Program-made: the position numbers and the translations under genes
Assembly: GCA_017938315.1 (NCBI GenBank)
Contig: JAGBBV010000020.1
Location: forward strand, 62,001-126,000
DNA length: 64,000 bases
Origin: Lachnospiraceae bacterium
GTDB lineage: Bacteria > Bacillota > Clostridia > Lachnospirales > Lachnospiraceae
Reading direction: 5' to 3'
Notes under the pieces: model-generated
Seen by the model: the letters and a program-made list of their open reading frames with translations, nothing else
What the model was told of the DNA's origin: nothing
The model's database searches: none
In this document: one piece after another, positions 53,357-63,498 of the stretch
Layout: every line of letters begins with the position of its first letter
How positions within the stretch are numbered: position 1 is the stretch's first letter

Positions 53357-55594
53357 ATGGAAGAGAAGATCATAAAAACAGAATATTCTGAGGTTATGCA
53401 GAAATCCTTTATCGATTATGCTATGAGTGTTATTATAGCCCGTGCACTTCCGGACGCAAGGGACGGACTTAAACCTGTTCAGCGTAGAACTTTATATGAT
53501 ATGCATGAATTGGGAATCAAATACGATAAACCTTATCGTAAAAGTGCACGTATTGTGGGTGATACTATGGGTAAATATCATCCGCATGGTGATAGTTCTA
53601 TTTATGAAGCCCTTGTAGTCATGACGCAGGACTTTAAAAAAGGATTGCCTTTAGTAGATGGTCACGGAAACTTCGGTAATATTGAAGGCGACGGTGCGGC
53701 CGCCATGCGTTATACGGAAGCAAGATTAGAACAGGTAACACAAGAAGCTTTTCTTGCCGATTTGGATAAAGATGTTGTAGATTTTATTCCCAACTTTGAC
53801 GAAACCGAAAAAGAACCTTCTGTTTTGCCTGCTAAATTTCCTAATCTTTTAGTAAACGGATCAGAGGGTATTGCGGTAGGTATGACAACAAGTATTCCTC
53901 CTCATAATTTAGGGGAAGTAATTGATGCCACCAAAGCCTACATGAAAGATGAAACCATCACCAATGAAGGTCTGATGAAATATGTAAAAGGACCGGATTT
54001 CCCTACCGGTGGTATTGTTATTAACAAAGACGAATTAGCTGAAATTTACGCAACCGGAACCGGAAAAATTAAAGTGCGCGGAAAAGTTGATATTGAAAAG
54101 GGAAAAGGCGGCAAAACAAATGTTGTTATCAGCGAAATCCCATATCCCATGATAGGTGCCAATATCTCAAAGTTTTTATCCGATGTCGCTGCACTTTCCG
54201 AATCAAAAAAGACCATGGATATTGTAGATATTTCCAACCAGTCATCCAAGGAAGGAATTCGTATTGTTATTGAATTAAAGCGAGAAGCAGATGTAGATAA
54301 TTTTGTAAATATGCTTTACAAAAAAACAAGGTTGGAAGATACTTTCGGTGTAAATATGCTTGCTATTGCAAACGGAAGACCGGAAACCATGAGTCTTAAA
54401 CAAATCATCAAATGTAATGTTGATTTTCAGTTCGAAGTGGCAACCAGAAAATATCAAACCTTGCTGGATAAAGAACTTGCCCGCAAAGAAATTCAGGAAG
54501 GGCTTATTAAGGCATGTAATGTAATTGACTTGATTATAGAAATTCTTCGTGGTTCTAAAGACCGTAACATGGCAAAAGCATGTCTTGTTGAAGGAAAAAC
54601 AGAAGGTATTCATTTCAAATATAAGGAATCTAAAGTGATGGCTGCACAGCTATGTTTTACAGAAAATCAGGCAAATGCCATTCTCGATATGCGTTTATAC
54701 AAATTAATTGGTTTAGAAGTGCAGGCACTGATTAAAGAGCATGAAGAAACTGTTGCCAATATTTATCGGTATGAAGATATTCTGGAACGACGTGATTCTA
54801 TGGCACAGGTTATCATGAATGAACTGGATGCTATTAAGAAATCCTTTGACAAACCAAGAAAAACAGTCATTGAAAATGCTGAAGAAGCTGTCTATGAAGA
54901 AAAGAAAGTAGAAGAGATGGATGTTGTGTTCTTAATGGACCGCTTTGGTTATGCCAAAACCATCGATGTTGCTACTTATGAGAGAAACAAAGAAGCCGCC
55001 GATGCTGAGAATAAGTATGTATTTACATGTAAAAACACAGGTAGAATCTGTATCTTTACAAACACGGGGCAATTACACACAGTGAAAGTCCTTGATATCC
55101 CTTACGGCAAATTCAGAGATAAAGGTACTCCAATTGACAATATCAGCAATTATAATTCTGAGAAAGAAATTATGATTCAGGTATGTAGTCAGACCAGTTT
55201 AAATCTATATAGAGTTATTTTTGTTACCAAGCAATCTATGATGAAAATTGTAGACGGTGGTGAATTTGATGTTGCTAAGCGTACCGTTGCAGCAACTAAA
55301 CTCCAAGATAATGATGAAGTTGTAAATGTAGAAATATACGATTCACAGAAGAACATTGTTCTCCAGACAAGTGATGGATATTTTTCTAAATTCCCTGTAG
55401 AAGAAATTCCTGAAAAGAAAAAAGGAGCTATCGGTGTGCGCGGCATGAAACTCACTGCTAAAGACACCGTGGAATCCGTTCATTATACCGGTGCCGGATA
55501 TGAACAAACAGTTATGTATAAAGAAAAACCTTTAGAGCTGGGACGTTTAAAACTCGGCAAACGGGACAGTAAGGGAACAAAGGTTAGAAGTTAG
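53357..55594 (+). CDS. Type IIA topoisomerase subunit A (GyrA/ParC)
   Basis: 745-aa breakage-reunion subunit. The N-terminal GyrA/ParC domain holds KPVQRRTLYDM, KYHPHGDSSIYEALV (the quinolone-resistance region) and MRYTEARLE with the catalytic Tyr. The C-terminal blades are fewer than in GyrA (usually 800+ aa), and the GyrA box QRRGGRG is replaced by a weak KKKGAIGVRG. A missing GyrA box suggests ParC-like decatenation, not gyrase-type negative supercoiling. Assignment to topoisomerase IV is therefore likely but not proven. Confidence 0.88.
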   Translation: MEEKIIKTEYSEVMQKSFIDYAMSVIIARALPDARDGLKPVQRRTLYDMHELGIKYDKPYRKSARIVGDTMGKYHPHGDSSIYEALVVMTQDFKKGLPLVDGHGNFGNIEGDGAAAMRYTEARLEQVTQEAFLADLDKDVVDFIPNFDETEKEPSVLPAKFPNLLVNGSEGIAVGMTTSIPPHNLGEVIDATKAYMKDETITNEGLMKYVKGPDFPTGGIVINKDELAEIYATGTGKIKVRGKVDIEKGKGGKTNVVISEIPYPMIGANISKFLSDVAALSESKKTMDIVDISNQSSKEGIRIVIELKREADVDNFVNMLYKKTRLEDTFGVNMLAIANGRPETMSLKQIIKCNVDFQFEVATRKYQTLLDKELARKEIQEGLIKACNVIDLIIEILRGSKDRNMAKACLVEGKTEGIHFKYKESKVMAAQLCFTENQANAILDMRLYKLIGLEVQALIKEHEETVANIYRYEDILERRDSMAQVIMNELDAIKKSFDKPRKTVIENAEEAVYEEKKVEEMDVVFLMDRFGYAKTIDVATYERNKEAADAENKYVFTCKNTGRICIFTNTGQLHTVKVLDIPYGKFRDKGTPIDNISNYNSEKEIMIQVCSQTSLNLYRVIFVTKQSMMKIVDGGEFDVAKRTVAATKLQDNDEVVNVEIYDSQKNIVLQTSDGYFSKFPVEEIPEKKKGAIGVRGMKLTAKDTVESVHYTGAGYEQTVMYKEKPLELGRLKLGKRDSKGTKVRS

Positions 55595-55603
55595 GAGATA
55601 ATT

Positions 55604-56152
55604 ATGCGCGTAATATCCGGAACTGCAAGAAGTTTGCCTCTCAAAACACCATCGGGTGCAGAAACCAGACCTACCACGGACAGGATTAAAGAAACTCTTT
55701 TTAATATGTTACAGGTTGATGTGCCCGGAAGTATTTTTGTTGATGTGTTTGCAGGCAGTGGAGGCATCGGAATAGAAGCAATCAGCCGTGGAGCAAAGCA
55801 TGCATATTTTATTGAAAACGGAAAGGATGCTATTTCCTGCATTCAAGATAATTTAGTATTTACAAAATTCACAGATAAGGCTACACTGTTAAAGCAGGAT
55901 GCAATCAGTGCATTATCTTTGATTTCCGAAAAACAAGTTGATATTGTTTTTATGGATCCGCCATATCAGTCCGGAATAGAAGATAGTATATTTGCTGTTT
56001 TGAGTAATCAAAATTATATTACAGACGGTACACTTATTATTGTAGAAGCAGATTTATCAAAGTCTTTTGTTTTTCTCGAAAAATATAATTTTAAAGTTAT
56101 AAAAGAAAAATTATATAAGACAAATAAACATGTTTTTATCAAAAAATCTTGA
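55604..56152 (+). CDS. rsmD: 16S rRNA (guanine(966)-N(2))-methyltransferase
   Basis: 182-aa SAM-dependent methyltransferase for G966 of 16S rRNA. MRVISGTARSLPLKTP at the start, SAM-binding VDVFAGSGGIGIEAISRG, and catalytic DPPY in IVFMDPPYQSG. Length is normal. It begins ten bases after the topoisomerase stop (GGAG at 55593-55596) and is followed by coaD, the conserved ylbH-coaD order. Confidence 0.95.
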   Translation: MRVISGTARSLPLKTPSGAETRPTTDRIKETLFNMLQVDVPGSIFVDVFAGSGGIGIEAISRGAKHAYFIENGKDAISCIQDNLVFTKFTDKATLLKQDAISALSLISEKQVDIVFMDPPYQSGIEDSIFAVLSNQNYITDGTLIIVEADLSKSFVFLEKYNFKVIKEKLYKTNKHVFIKKS

Positions 56153-56182
56153 CCAAATATAGGGTAGCAGAGGAGACATCAT

Positions 56183-56674
56183 ATGAAGAAAGCATTTTAT
56201 CCGGGAAGCTTTGACCCCATGACCTACGGACATCTTGATATTATCAGACGTGCCGCCAGCATTTTTGACGAATTGACGGTCAGTGTTTTAAACAATAAAC
56301 TAAAGACTCCATTGTTTTCTGTGGAAGAACGTGTTAATATATTAAAAGAAGCAACAAAAGATTTACCTAATGTAAAAGTGGAATCTTTTAGCGGTCTTTT
56401 AGTAGATTATGCACGTGAGAAGGAAACATACGTTGTAATCAGGGGGTTACGTGCGATTACAGATTTTGAATATGAATTACAAAACGCACAAACAAACGCA
56501 AAATTATCCGGTGGGTTAGTTGATACTGTATTTTTAACCACCAGTTTGGAATATGCTTATTTAAGTTCTTCGAGCGTGAAAGAAATTGCAAGTTTTCATG
56601 GTGATATTTCTATGTGTGTACCGGAATTTGTTGCAAAACTTGTATATGAAAAATATGGTTATGAAATGAAATAA
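56183..56674 (+). CDS. coaD: Phosphopantetheine adenylyltransferase
   Basis: 163-aa enzyme that adenylates 4'-phosphopantetheine to dephospho-CoA, step four of coenzyme A synthesis. The nucleotidyltransferase signature [20 protein letters not shown] (with T-Y-G-H as the HxGH-type motif) is at the N-terminus and [14 protein letters not shown] near the C-terminus. Normal length. It sits between rsmD and a coiled-coil gene; AGAGGAG lies at 56169-56175. Confidence 0.96.
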   Translation: MKKAFYPGSFDPMTYGHLDIIRRAASIFDELTVSVLNNKLKTPLFSVEERVNILKEATKDLPNVKVESFSGLLVDYAREKETYVVIRGLRAITDFEYELQNAQTNAKLSGGLVDTVFLTTSLEYAYLSSSSVKEIASFHGDISMCVPEFVAKLVYEKYGYEMK

Positions 56675-56687
56675 ATGGGGGTATCAG

Positions 56688-57314
56688 ATGAGCAGCAGAA
56701 TTGAACAGTTGATTGATGAAATCGAAGAATACATTGACAGTTGTAAATATCAGCCTTTGTCTAATTCTAAAATTATTGTTAATAAAGAAGAAATTGACGA
56801 ATTGCTTCGCGAACTGCGGATGAAAACACCTGATGAAATTAAACGTTATCAGAAAATTATCAGTAATAAGGAAGCCATATTAAACGATGCCCGTGCAAAA
56901 GCAGAAGCATTGATTAATGAAGCAACTATTCACACAAACGAATTAATTAATGAGCATGAAATCATGCAGCAGGCATACGCACAGGCAAATGAAGTTGTTA
57001 CTATGGCAACCCATCAGGCACAGGAAATTCTTGATAATGCTACTATGGAAGCAAATAATATGAGAATGGCTGCTATGCAATATACAGACGGAATTCTTGC
57101 CAATGTTGAAAACATTATGTCCCAGACTATGAAATCAACAAAAGAACATTATGAAAGCTTTATGAGTTCCATGAATCAATATAGTGATATTGTAAATGCA
57201 AATCGTGTGGAATTGAATCCTCCGGAAGCTGATAAATATGTGGGCGATTATACTGATGAACTGCCATCCCCGGAAGAAGTTGATAACGAGATTAATGTTG
57301 ATATGCTCCAATAG
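56688..57314 (+). CDS. Coiled-coil protein, DivIVA/SepIVA-like
   Basis: 208-aa protein made mainly of helix. Residues about 45-160 contain Lys/Glu/Ala heptads (EAILNDARAKAEALINEAT, HQAQEILDNATMEANN) like DivIVA or H+-ATPase-subunit-E type coiled coils. No membrane helix or active-site motif. SD GGGGG at 56675-56679. Conserved next to coaD in related Clostridia (from memory, not checked); a pole or septum scaffold is plausible but unproven. Confidence 0.78.
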   Translation: MSSRIEQLIDEIEEYIDSCKYQPLSNSKIIVNKEEIDELLRELRMKTPDEIKRYQKIISNKEAILNDARAKAEALINEATIHTNELINEHEIMQQAYAQANEVVTMATHQAQEILDNATMEANNMRMAAMQYTDGILANVENIMSQTMKSTKEHYESFMSSMNQYSDIVNANRVELNPPEADKYVGDYTDELPSPEEVDNEINVDMLQ

Positions 57315-57320
57315 AAAACG

Positions 57321-57352
57321 CCGGCTTACACCTCATGGTAAGCCGGTTTTTT
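57321..57352 (+). terminator. Terminator after the coiled-coil gene
   Basis: CCGGCTTAC at 57321-57329 pairs with GTAAGCCGG at 57338-57346 around an 8-base loop, followed by TTTTTT. Confidence 0.93.
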
Positions 57353-57401
57353 AATTTTATATCTTATTGTTATTCTGAAAGCAAAAGGAGACTTGACTTT
57401 C

Positions 57402-58676
57402 ATGAGCAAAAGAAATACTTTTATTATTTATCTATTATTTTTTTCTGTTATTTTATGGTTTAAGTCAGACATTGTTTGTTTTGCAAATGAGCCTGTTATT
57501 GTTGTAATTGATCCCGGCCATGGTGGCGAAAACTTAGGTGCCCAATATGAAAAATACACAGAAAAAGAATTAAATATGATTGTTGCTAAATACATGAAGG
57601 AAGAACTTGAAAAATACGAAAATATTATCGTATATTTAACCCACACAGATGATGTCGATATGTCATTAAAAGATCGGGCAGAATTTGCCAAAGAAAAAAA
57701 TGCTGATTTTCTATTTTGTCTTCATTTTAATGCTTCTGTCCATCAAAATTTATTTGGAACTGAAGTATGGATTCCTTCAAAAGGAGAATTATATGCAAAA
57801 GGATATCAATTTGCCGAAATACAAATGCAACAAATGCAGGATCTGGGACTATATTCCAGAGGTATAAAAACAAAGTTAAATGATAACGGACAAGATTACT
57901 ATGGTATATTAAGGCAATGTTCCAAACTAGATGTGCCCTCTGTATTAATTGAACATTGTCATTTGGATCATGATATGGATAAACCTTTTTATCAAAAAGG
58001 GGATGCACAATTGATGGAACTGGGGAAACGTGATGCGACCGCTGCAGCAAAATATTTCGGTTTAAAATCAGATGAATTAAATATTGACTATAGTAATTAT
58101 GAAAAAGTCCCTGTTATCGCTCCTGATGGTATTGTTAAACCTGACAAAACAGAACCGGAAATATCTCAAATTGAAATGCTTTCTTTAGATAACTCTACCG
58201 GTGAAATAACCGTGAAAATGAACGCTTTCGATAATGATAGTTATATTCTGTATTATATGTACAGTTTTGATGGTGGTAAAACCTATTCTGATTTGCAAAA
58301 GTGGCCACGTCCTGTATGGAATCAATCTTTTCCTGACCACACTTTTAAAGTTACAGTTCCTTTTGATCAAGAAATTGATTTTGTGGCATGTGCTTATAAC
58401 GGTTTTGATGTCTGGAAAGAGAGTAATCATATTCAAATCGATGCCATTTCTTCACCTCAAAATGAAGAATCTATTCCTACCGCCAAAGTCATATATGAAG
58501 AAATCAGTTATGAGCCTCTAAATGACTATGAAATATCCGGATTTTTTGATTCTGAAAAAAATCTATTGTTACTTGCTGTTTCTATTATTAGTATGATAAT
58601 AATTATCATTTTATGTGTAATGGTATCTATGATTATAAAACTACAAAAAAGTAATAAACAAATGAAAAAAAAGTAA
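57402..58676 (+). CDS. Secreted N-acetylmuramoyl-L-alanine amidase
   Basis: 424-aa Amidase_3 hydrolase that removes peptides from peptidoglycan. A signal-like segment (about 7-29, ending CFA) is followed by the catalytic domain (about 34-225) with zinc His in VIDPGHGGEN, FCLHFNAS, and Glu in VLIEHCHLDH. Then comes a beta-rich region (about 255-345) that may bind the wall, and a C-terminal membrane helix (LLLLAVSIISMIIIIILCVMV). So it is tethered at both ends or released by signal cleavage. The ATG at 57402 has AAAGGAG; the upstream TTG is too close to it. Confidence 0.9.
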   Translation: MSKRNTFIIYLLFFSVILWFKSDIVCFANEPVIVVIDPGHGGENLGAQYEKYTEKELNMIVAKYMKEELEKYENIIVYLTHTDDVDMSLKDRAEFAKEKNADFLFCLHFNASVHQNLFGTEVWIPSKGELYAKGYQFAEIQMQQMQDLGLYSRGIKTKLNDNGQDYYGILRQCSKLDVPSVLIEHCHLDHDMDKPFYQKGDAQLMELGKRDATAAAKYFGLKSDELNIDYSNYEKVPVIAPDGIVKPDKTEPEISQIEMLSLDNSTGEITVKMNAFDNDSYILYYMYSFDGGKTYSDLQKWPRPVWNQSFPDHTFKVTVPFDQEIDFVACAYNGFDVWKESNHIQIDAISSPQNEESIPTAKVIYEEISYEPLNDYEISGFFDSEKNLLLLAVSIISMIIIIILCVMVSMIIKLQKSNKQMKKK

Positions 58677-59541
58677 GAATTAATTTATGCAATATGTAAT
58701 GATATATAGATAAATTTGTGTCTTTTATCATTCCATAAGTTTGGGCAAGGCAGGATAATCCTCCAAATGTCAGCATAGAAAGAGAGAGTATTGGCAGTTC
58801 ATTTTTTAATATTTGAAGACCGCCTGTGATTTCAAATAAACATCCCAAAAAACAAGTGGCTCTATTTCCAAGAAGTAATTGTGGGAAAATATAAAGTAAA
58901 TTAAATATTATCATGTATCCGCCAAGCTTTGTAATTCCGCTTAACGCTGAAATAACAGATTCATCAAGTGCTTCAAGCAGGGATATTTCGGATAAATATT
59001 TATCCTTTTTACTTTCCTTCCCGGAAATTTTTCCGGCATATGAAGTGTATCGCAAAATAAGTCCATATAGTAGTGGTATTCCATACATCCCAAGCAAGGC
59101 TAATGGCGTATTTTTTATTCCCATTACAGGTAACGCAAAACTGACAAAATATACAGGTCCGATGTTATTACAAAAGGACAATAAATATTCCGCTTCATTT
59201 TTAGTTAACTGCTTTCTTTCATATAGTTGTGCCGTCACATGAGCGCCCATAGGAAATCCACATAAAAAACCGACAAAAATCACATAAATGCATGTACTTC
59301 TAATTCTAAATATAGGTTTTACGAACGGTGCAAGCAGTTGTGAGAATAAATCTGTCAGATTCATCCGGATCATGATTCCCGATATAACCATAAAAGGAAA
59401 TAACGAAGGAATCATTTTTTCAAACCAAAGCATAAGCCCGTTCAAAGAAAAAACCAGACATTTGGCCGGAAATAATAAAATCATTATTGTTAATGCAATT
59501 GTAAAGACTGCGGTGAGAAATATCATGAGATTTTTCTTCAA
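58633..59541 (-). CDS. YlbJ-like/nucleoside-recognition membrane protein
   Basis: 302-aa membrane protein with about eight helices and the gate-type sequences GLMLWFEKMIPSLFPFMVISGIM and CGFPMGAHVTAQLYE, close to the sporulation membrane protein YlbJ. The family is usually near 400 aa, so this is short. Start is uncertain: TTG at 59541 has little ribosome site, and ATG at 59526 is no better. Its 3' end overlaps the amidase by 44 bases on the other strand. Bacillus ylbJ also follows coaD closely, supporting the call. Confidence 0.75.
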   Translation of the reverse strand: MKKNLMIFLTAVFTIALTIMILLFPAKCLVFSLNGLMLWFEKMIPSLFPFMVISGIMIRMNLTDLFSQLLAPFVKPIFRIRSTCIYVIFVGFLCGFPMGAHVTAQLYERKQLTKNEAEYLLSFCNNIGPVYFVSFALPVMGIKNTPLALLGMYGIPLLYGLILRYTSYAGKISGKESKKDKYLSEISLLEALDESVISALSGITKLGGYMIIFNLLYIFPQLLLGNRATCFLGCLFEITGGLQILKNELPILSLSMLTFGGLSCLAQTYGMIKDTNLSIYHYILHKLILTFFSFVYYFFVVL

Positions 59542-59581
59542 AGTAGTGGTTCTTTTCTTATTTTATGTTATTATTATAGTT

Positions 59582-60310
59582 ATGAGAATTGATAAATTAT
59601 TATGCGAAATGAATATAGGTTCCCGCAGTGAGGTAAAAAACCTTCTTAAGAAAGGTCAAATTCTTGTAAATGGAACAAAAGTTGTAAAACCCGATACAAA
59701 AGTTGATGAAAAAACAGCTGTAATTTCATATAAGAATCATGATTATCAATTTAAGCCTTTCTTTTATTATATGTTGAATAAACCTGCCGGCACAGTCAGT
59801 GCTACAACGGATGAAAAAGAAACAACAGTAATTGACTTATTAAAAAACAGCCTCGCTTCCATAAACGAAAATGGACTGGTTGGTATTCCAATCCATGATA
59901 TTTTTCCTGTAGGAAGATTGGATAAGGATACTGTTGGCTTACTGATATTAACGAATGATGGACAACTGGCACATAATCTTTTATCGCCCAAAAAACATGT
60001 TCCAAAAAAATATTATGTAGAGTTAGATTCTTTTTTAACTGAAGAAAATATATATCTGTTGGAAAATGGTGTTGATATTGGGGAAAAAGAACTGACGGGA
60101 AAAGCTAATATAGAAAAAATTTCAGAGACTACCTGTTATATTACAATATCAGAAGGCAAATTTCACCAGGTAAAAAGAATGTTTGGGACCGTGGGACTTC
60201 ATGTTAATTATCTAAAACGGCTTTCCATGGGAAATCTTGTTCTTGACAGTAACTTAAAAGAAGGGGAAATCCGCCCCTTGACACAGGAAGAGGTTAATCA
60301 TTTATGTTAA
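59582..60310 (+). CDS. RsuA/RluB/E/F-family pseudouridine synthase
   Basis: 242-aa enzyme isomerising uridine in rRNA. An N-terminal S4 RNA-binding domain (MRIDKLLCEMNIGSRSEVKNLLKKGQILVNG) and a catalytic domain with Asp114 in VGRLDKDTVGLLILTNDG. RsuA-type by length. The ATG at 59582 has no purine-rich site; an AT-rich TATTAT at 59569-59574 sits eight bases before it, so leaderless or weakly initiated translation is possible. It is divergent from the YlbJ-like gene with a 40-base gap and overlaps the next gene by seven bases. An ORF reaching back to 59288 is antisense to YlbJ and was rejected. Confidence 0.92.
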   Translation: MRIDKLLCEMNIGSRSEVKNLLKKGQILVNGTKVVKPDTKVDEKTAVISYKNHDYQFKPFFYYMLNKPAGTVSATTDEKETTVIDLLKNSLASINENGLVGIPIHDIFPVGRLDKDTVGLLILTNDGQLAHNLLSPKKHVPKKYYVELDSFLTEENIYLLENGVDIGEKELTGKANIEKISETTCYITISEGKFHQVKRMFGTVGLHVNYLKRLSMGNLVLDSNLKEGEIRPLTQEEVNHLC

Positions 60311-60951
60311 AAGATATAGAAGCGGTTTTATTTGACTTAGACGGAACATTGGTTGATTCCATGTGGATTTGGAAAGATATCGATATTGAATATTTAGGTA
60401 GATTCGGAATTACACTTCCCGATGATTTACAATCCTGCATTGAAGGAATGAGCTTTACTGAAACAGCTGTTTACATGAAAGAACGCTTTGCAATTCCTGA
60501 TTCTATAGAGGTAATGAAAGAGCAATGGAATCAAATGGCATGGCAGAAGTATACGCAGGAAGTACCTCTAAAAAAGGGTGCTCTTGAATTTTTGGAATAT
60601 TGCCGTTCCCATCACATAAAACTTGGTATCGCAACCAGCAATTCCAAAGAATTGGTAACAGCTGTCCTTGATGCACTTCATATTCAAAACTATTTTGATT
60701 GTGTAGTAACCGGCTGTGAAGTAAATAAAGGAAAACCTGCACCGGACATCTATTTGAAAGCTGCATCAAAATGTAATGTGCTTCCCGAAAAATGTCTTGT
60801 ATTTGAAGATATTATAGCCGGAATTACCGCCGGAAAAACAGCCGGCATGAGAGTTTGTGCAGTGGAAGATGCTTATTCCATGTCTATGCAACACGAGAAA
60901 GAAGTTTTGGCAGATTATACAATTAAAAATTATTATGATATTCAGTATTAA
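60304..60951 (+). CDS. HAD-superfamily phosphatase, beta-phosphoglucomutase-like
   Basis: 215-aa haloacid-dehalogenase-like hydrolase. Motif [10 protein letters not shown] has nucleophile Asp11 and acid/base Asp13; motif [10 protein letters not shown]; motif III Lys in [10 protein letters not shown]; motif [13 protein letters not shown]. The helical cap lies between I and II, the beta-phosphoglucomutase/phosphatase subclass. Substrate cannot be predicted. It overlaps the pseudouridine synthase by seven bases and leads directly into the YgiQ gene. Confidence 0.88.
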   Translation: MLKDIEAVLFDLDGTLVDSMWIWKDIDIEYLGRFGITLPDDLQSCIEGMSFTETAVYMKERFAIPDSIEVMKEQWNQMAWQKYTQEVPLKKGALEFLEYCRSHHIKLGIATSNSKELVTAVLDALHIQNYFDCVVTGCEVNKGKPAPDIYLKAASKCNVLPEKCLVFEDIIAGITAGKTAGMRVCAVEDAYSMSMQHEKEVLADYTIKNYYDIQY

Positions 60952-60962
60952 TGGAGGTTCTT

Positions 60963-62885
60963 TTGACAAAAGGATTTTTACCTGTCTGCAGACAGGATAT
61001 GATAGACAGAAATATAAAACAATTTGATTTTGTATATGTAATCGGGGATGCTTATGTGGATCATCCCTCTTTTGGTCATGCTATTATCAGTCGTATTTTG
61101 GAAGCACATGGATACAGTGTTGGCATCATTTCCCAACCTGATTGGAAAAATGCGGACAGCATAGACATATTCGGTCGTCCAAGGCTTGGCTTTTTAATCT
61201 CAGGCGGAAATATGGACTCAATGGTAAATCATTATTATGTTTCCCAAAAAAAACGTCAGATGGATGCATATACACCCGGTGGTGTTATGGGAAAACGGCC
61301 CGATTATGCAACTATTGTATATGGCAATCTGATCAGGCGCAAATATAAAGATGTTCCCATCATAATTGGCGGAATCGAAGCAAGTCTTCGCAGACTTGCA
61401 CACTACGATTACTGGAGTAATTCCTTTAAACGTTCTATATTGCTTGACAGTCAGGCAGATCTTATTTCTTATGGGATGGGAGAGCGGTCTATTGTTGAAA
61501 TTGCCGATGCACTTGACAGCGGAATGAACATCAAAGATATTACTTATATTGCAGGTACTGTTTATAAAACAAAAGATATTTCCGGAATTACCGGACTTTC
61601 CGACACCAAATATAATGCAGTTGTTCTTCCCGATTATGTTTCTATGAAAGAAAAACCTGCTAATTATGCGGAAAGTTTTAAAGTACAATATGAAAATACA
61701 GATGCAATTACAGGTAAAACTTTAGCAGAACCTTATCCAAACGGTATCTATGTGGTGCAAAATCCTCCTGCGAAGCCATTATCAACAGAAGAAATGGATG
61801 ATGTCTATGCACTTCCTTATATGAGATCCTATCACCCCTCATATGAAGAAGCCGGAGGAGTTCCTGCTATTTCAGAAATCAAATTTTCCTTAATCAGCAA
61901 TAGAGGCTGTTTTGGAGGATGTAGTTTTTGTGCTCTAACATTTCATCAGGGCCGAACAATACAAGTAAGAAGCCATGAGTCACTTCTTACTGAGGCACAA
62001 GAGATTATTAAAGATCCTGATTTTAAAGGATACATTCACGATGTTGGCGGTCCTACCGCAAATTTCAGACATCCATCCTGCCAAAAGCAGTTAACTTGCG
62101 GAGTATGTAAAAATAGGCAATGTTTATTTCCAACTCCATGCAAAAATTTTAATGCAGACCACAGCGACTATTTATCACTCTTGCGGAAACTAAGAGCTTT
62201 GCCCGGAGTTAAGAAAGTTTTTGTCCGTTCCGGCATCCGCTTTGATTATTTACTGGCAGATGCAGATGATACCTTTTTTAATGAATTGGTTGAACATCAC
62301 ATAAGCGGCCAATTAAAAGTAGCTCCCGAACATATATCCGATGCAGTTTTGTCTAAAATGGGAAAACCGGAAAACAAAGTATATGAGCGTTTTGTCAAAA
62401 AATATTATCAGATAAACGAAAAACTTTCTAAAAAGCAATTTTTAGTGCCTTATCTGATGTCTTCACATCCGGGGTCAACACTTAAGGAAGCCATTGAACT
62501 TGCTGTATATTTAAGAGATTTAGGCTATATGCCGGAACAGGTGCAGGATTTTTATCCCACACCATCTACCATCTCTACCGTAATGTATTATACCGGAATT
62601 GATCCCAGGAACGGGGAACATGTATATGTATGTAAAAATCCTCATGAGAAAGCCATGCAAAGAGCATTAATTCAATATCGTAATCCAAAAAATTATGATT
62701 TAGTGTATGAAGCTTTGCAAAAAGCCGGCAGAGAGGATTTGATTGGCTTTGACAAGAAATGTCTGATCAAACCAAGAAAAACATCAAGTTCTTATTTGGG
62801 GAAATCCAAAAAGATATCAGTACAGTCATCAGGTAAAAAGCCGGTTAAGAAGAAAACCATACGCAATGTGCACAAGAAGAAATAA
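60963..62885 (+). CDS. YgiQ-family radical SAM protein
   Basis: 640-aa radical-SAM enzyme of the YgiQ (UPF0313) family. An N-terminal B12-fold-like region ([32 protein letters not shown]) is followed by the cluster motif Cys316-x3-Cys320-x2-Cys323 ([13 protein letters not shown]), a second Cys-rich stretch ([15 protein letters not shown]) and DUF3362-type C-terminus ending in basic residues. Function not established. Start: TTG at 60963 with GGAGG five bases upstream is preferred; the ATG at 60951 overlaps the HAD stop without a site. Related enzymes are widespread in Clostridia. Confidence 0.9.
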   Translation: MTKGFLPVCRQDMIDRNIKQFDFVYVIGDAYVDHPSFGHAIISRILEAHGYSVGIISQPDWKNADSIDIFGRPRLGFLISGGNMDSMVNHYYVSQKKRQMDAYTPGGVMGKRPDYATIVYGNLIRRKYKDVPIIIGGIEASLRRLAHYDYWSNSFKRSILLDSQADLISYGMGERSIVEIADALDSGMNIKDITYIAGTVYKTKDISGITGLSDTKYNAVVLPDYVSMKEKPANYAESFKVQYENTDAITGKTLAEPYPNGIYVVQNPPAKPLSTEEMDDVYALPYMRSYHPSYEEAGGVPAISEIKFSLISNRGCFGGCSFCALTFHQGRTIQVRSHESLLTEAQEIIKDPDFKGYIHDVGGPTANFRHPSCQKQLTCGVCKNRQCLFPTPCKNFNADHSDYLSLLRKLRALPGVKKVFVRSGIRFDYLLADADDTFFNELVEHHISGQLKVAPEHISDAVLSKMGKPENKVYERFVKKYYQINEKLSKKQFLVPYLMSSHPGSTLKEAIELAVYLRDLGYMPEQVQDFYPTPSTISTVMYYTGIDPRNGEHVYVCKNPHEKAMQRALIQYRNPKNYDLVYEALQKAGREDLIGFDKKCLIKPRKTSSSYLGKSKKISVQSSGKKPVKKKTIRNVHKKK

Positions 62886-62914
62886 TTTTATTAAACAACA
62901 TAGGAGACGGAAAA

Positions 62915-63487
62915 ATGAAAATAAGCCTTGCTCATAAAGGAAATTTTGGTTACTTAAAGCAGAAGAGAAATCAAGTACTTATCATGACACTGATTATGTT
63001 TGCCATATCAGCAGCTCTTTTTATTGCCGGAATTGTCACCACTGGGGGAAAAGAAAATCTCTTAACGATTGTAGCAGTGCTCGGATGTCTCCCTGCTTGC
63101 AAAAGTACAGTAAGTCTCATCATGTATTGCAAAGCCTCCGGATGTTCAGAAGATGTAAAAAAACTTCTTGAATCCGAAGGGGAATGTCATATTAGTATGT
63201 ATGATTTATATTTTACTTCCTACAAAAAAAATTTTCCTGTCAGCCATATGGTAGTAGAAGGAAAAAATATTTGTGGTTATTCCGAAAAAAAAATTGAAAC
63301 AAACTTATGCGAAGAACATTTGAGAACCATTTTAAAACAAAGTGGATACAAAGATATTACAATCAAAATTTTTACAGATATTAACAAGTACAAAGACCGA
63401 CTGGGTCAACTTGCTAAAATAGACAGAGAACCCACTCCTGAAAAAGATGCAGAAATCAGAACCGTATTATATGACATATCATTATAA
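62915..63487 (+). CDS. Unknown membrane protein
   Basis: I do not recognise this 190-aa protein. Two hydrophobic segments (about 22-43, LIMTLIMFAISAALFIAGIV, and about 48-70, LLTIVAVLGCLPACKSTVSLIM) are followed by an acidic/basic cytoplasmic-looking part. The C-terminal part (residues about 80-190, e.g. CHISMYDLYFTSYKKNFPVSHMVVEGKNICGY) has alternating strands. ATAGGAGA lies 14-7 bases upstream. It lies between YgiQ and an RluD-family gene. Confidence 0.75.
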   Translation: MKISLAHKGNFGYLKQKRNQVLIMTLIMFAISAALFIAGIVTTGGKENLLTIVAVLGCLPACKSTVSLIMYCKASGCSEDVKKLLESEGECHISMYDLYFTSYKKNFPVSHMVVEGKNICGYSEKKIETNLCEEHLRTILKQSGYKDITIKIFTDINKYKDRLGQLAKIDREPTPEKDAEIRTVLYDISL

Positions 63488-63498
63488 GGACTATTATT

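Noticed and set aside
59288-59581. Long N-terminal extension of the RsuA-type gene
   Set aside because: It is antisense to the YlbJ-like gene and encodes no known domain; the S4 domain begins at 59582.
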